Assembly (NCBI GenBank): GCA_964646605.1
Contig: CAZYEX010000054.1
Span: 1-10,532 of the forward strand
From: SBAX01 sp964646605
GTDB lineage: Bacteria; Planctomycetota; Phycisphaerae; UBA1845
DNA: 10,532 nt
Direction: 5' to 3'
Shown: piece after piece, positions 10,018-10,532 of the stretch
How positions within the stretch are numbered: position 1 is the first letter of the stretch
Layout of the letters: each line of letters starts with the position of its first letter
Notes under the pieces: generated by a model
What the model saw: only the letters and a program-made list of their open reading frames with translations
What the model was told of the DNA's origin: nothing
Databases searched by the model: none
Made by a program: the position numbers and the translations under genes

Positions 10018-10532
10018 TCATCGCCCCCCTCCATTCTGTTGCCCGGCGAGCTTGTTGACCATCGCTTTGAGATCTGAGATCTCCGATCTTAATTCCTCGA
10101 CCTCTCGGGTCTTCTGCTCGCGAAGCTCGTCGATCGCGCAGTCCTTTTCGTCGAGCTGTCGGTCCTTCTCGGCGCGGAGTTCGCGGAGGGCTTCGGCGGT
10201 GAGGGCCTCGAAGCCGCCGACGGTGAGCGTTTGGTAGCCCTTGGGGTCGCGGCCCACCCATTGCGGGAAGGCTCGACTCACCTCGTCGGCGATCAGGCCC
10301 ATCTGCGTCCCGGTGATCCCGCCCTGCGACGAGGGGTCGAGCCACTGGAAGGTGACCCCGCGAAGTTGCAGCAGACGCTCGAGCGCCCCGGACAGCGGCT
10401 CAATGTTCTTCTTGAGCCGCCGGTCGGACCAAATCGTCCACGTGCTTGAACCAGGCTTGGCCGCCGAGTCGGAGGACAGCAACAGCCCGAAGCTCCCGGG
10501 GGTCGGGTCGCTTCGGATCGCCAGGCTGTGAT
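10018..10532 (-). CDS. Second S74 chaperone-domain protein, C-terminal part, 5' end outside the window
   Basis: The frame is open from the right window edge to the TGA at 10020-10018, giving 171 codons of the C terminus; there is no stop or convincing start between 10482 and 10532, so an apparent TTG start at 10482 is not the true start. The segment reads SLAIRSDPTPGSFGLLLSS, then KPGSSTWTIWSDRRLKKNIE, which is the S74 processing signature (S-D-R-R-x-x-K-x-N), followed by LQLRGVTFQW, MGLIADEVSRAFPQWV, and FEALTAEALRELRAEKDRQL. The final 55 residues are a heptad-rich coiled coil (DELREQKTREVEELRSEISD). This S74 subtype differs from the one ending at 7652 (SDRRLKKNI versus SDRNAKHNF), so it is a distinct homologue and not a recent duplicate. 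It probably codes another secreted surface fibre protein. Confidence 0.88.
   Translation of the reverse strand, partial: HSLAIRSDPTPGSFGLLLSSDSAAKPGSSTWTIWSDRRLKKNIEPLSGALERLLQLRGVTFQWLDPSSQGGITGTQMGLIADEVSRAFPQWVGRDPKGYQTLTVGGFEALTAEALRELRAEKDRQLDEKDCAIDELREQKTREVEELRSEISDLKAMVNKLAGQQNGGGR

Noticed and set aside
9395..10345. 317-codon N-terminal extension of the S74 protein (frame open to 10345)
   Set aside because: The extension runs antisense to the small + gene and out of frame through the second S74 gene; the signal peptide at 9394 with its GGAGGA marks the true start.

Overview
The window looks like chromosomal DNA of a GC-rich planctomycete, most probably a Phycisphaerae-like lineage. 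The basis is a combination of marks rather than one marker: a Ser/Thr kinase with the IHGG..QGVVY glycine loop and kinesin-light-chain-type TPR tail; secreted Cys-rich proteins with an S74 intramolecular-chaperone tail; an 80-residue protein of the 'HPFEPF' type; and intergenic 'phrase' repeats (TTCGGCGTTTCTGC, CGCTATT heptads, AATCGACAATCG, a CAAAACAAACCCA / TGGGTTCG element). The assignment is inference from family knowledge; no rRNA or other marker is present.

Layout. 1-97 (-) is the 5' end of a probable IS256-type transposase running off the left edge. 251-1084 (+) is a probably exported protein of unknown function with two similar alpha/beta halves. 1085-1794 is a gene-free, hairpin- and repeat-rich convergent intergenic region. 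1795-3334 (-) is a compact operon read ArsR regulator -> SRPBCC/AHSA1-like protein -> exported DUF1579 protein, driven by a near-consensus promoter with an inverted repeat over its -10. 3335-3795 is gene-free and holds a 77-bp element that folds as a tightly packed multi-hairpin junction, then pyrimidine-rich sequence. 3796-6213 (-) is a membrane-anchored Ser/Thr kinase with a TPR tail. 6214-6449 holds a 57/58-bp tandem repeat and a strong hairpin. 6450-9394 (-) is a two-gene unit coding two secreted proteins, an S74 chaperone-domain surface protein followed through an ATGA overlap by a Cys-rich, dockerin-like protein. 9696-9938 (+) is a small conserved-looking protein with its own promoter, and 10018-10532 (-) is the 3' part of a second S74 protein running off the right edge.

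How the parts may work together. The ArsR operon reads as a self-contained, autoregulated cassette. The S74/dockerin-like pair looks like co-made, co-exported surface components; the second S74 gene suggests a local cluster of such proteins. The kinase could couple a cytoplasmic kinase domain to an extra-cytoplasmic or periplasm-facing TPR array, but nothing in the window ties it to its neighbours except strand. No CRISPR array, tRNA, rRNA or prophage module was found. The most unusual signals are non-coding: the four-helix junction at 3473-3549, the repeat-derived signal peptide at 7554-7655, and the probable leaderless ArsR mRNA.
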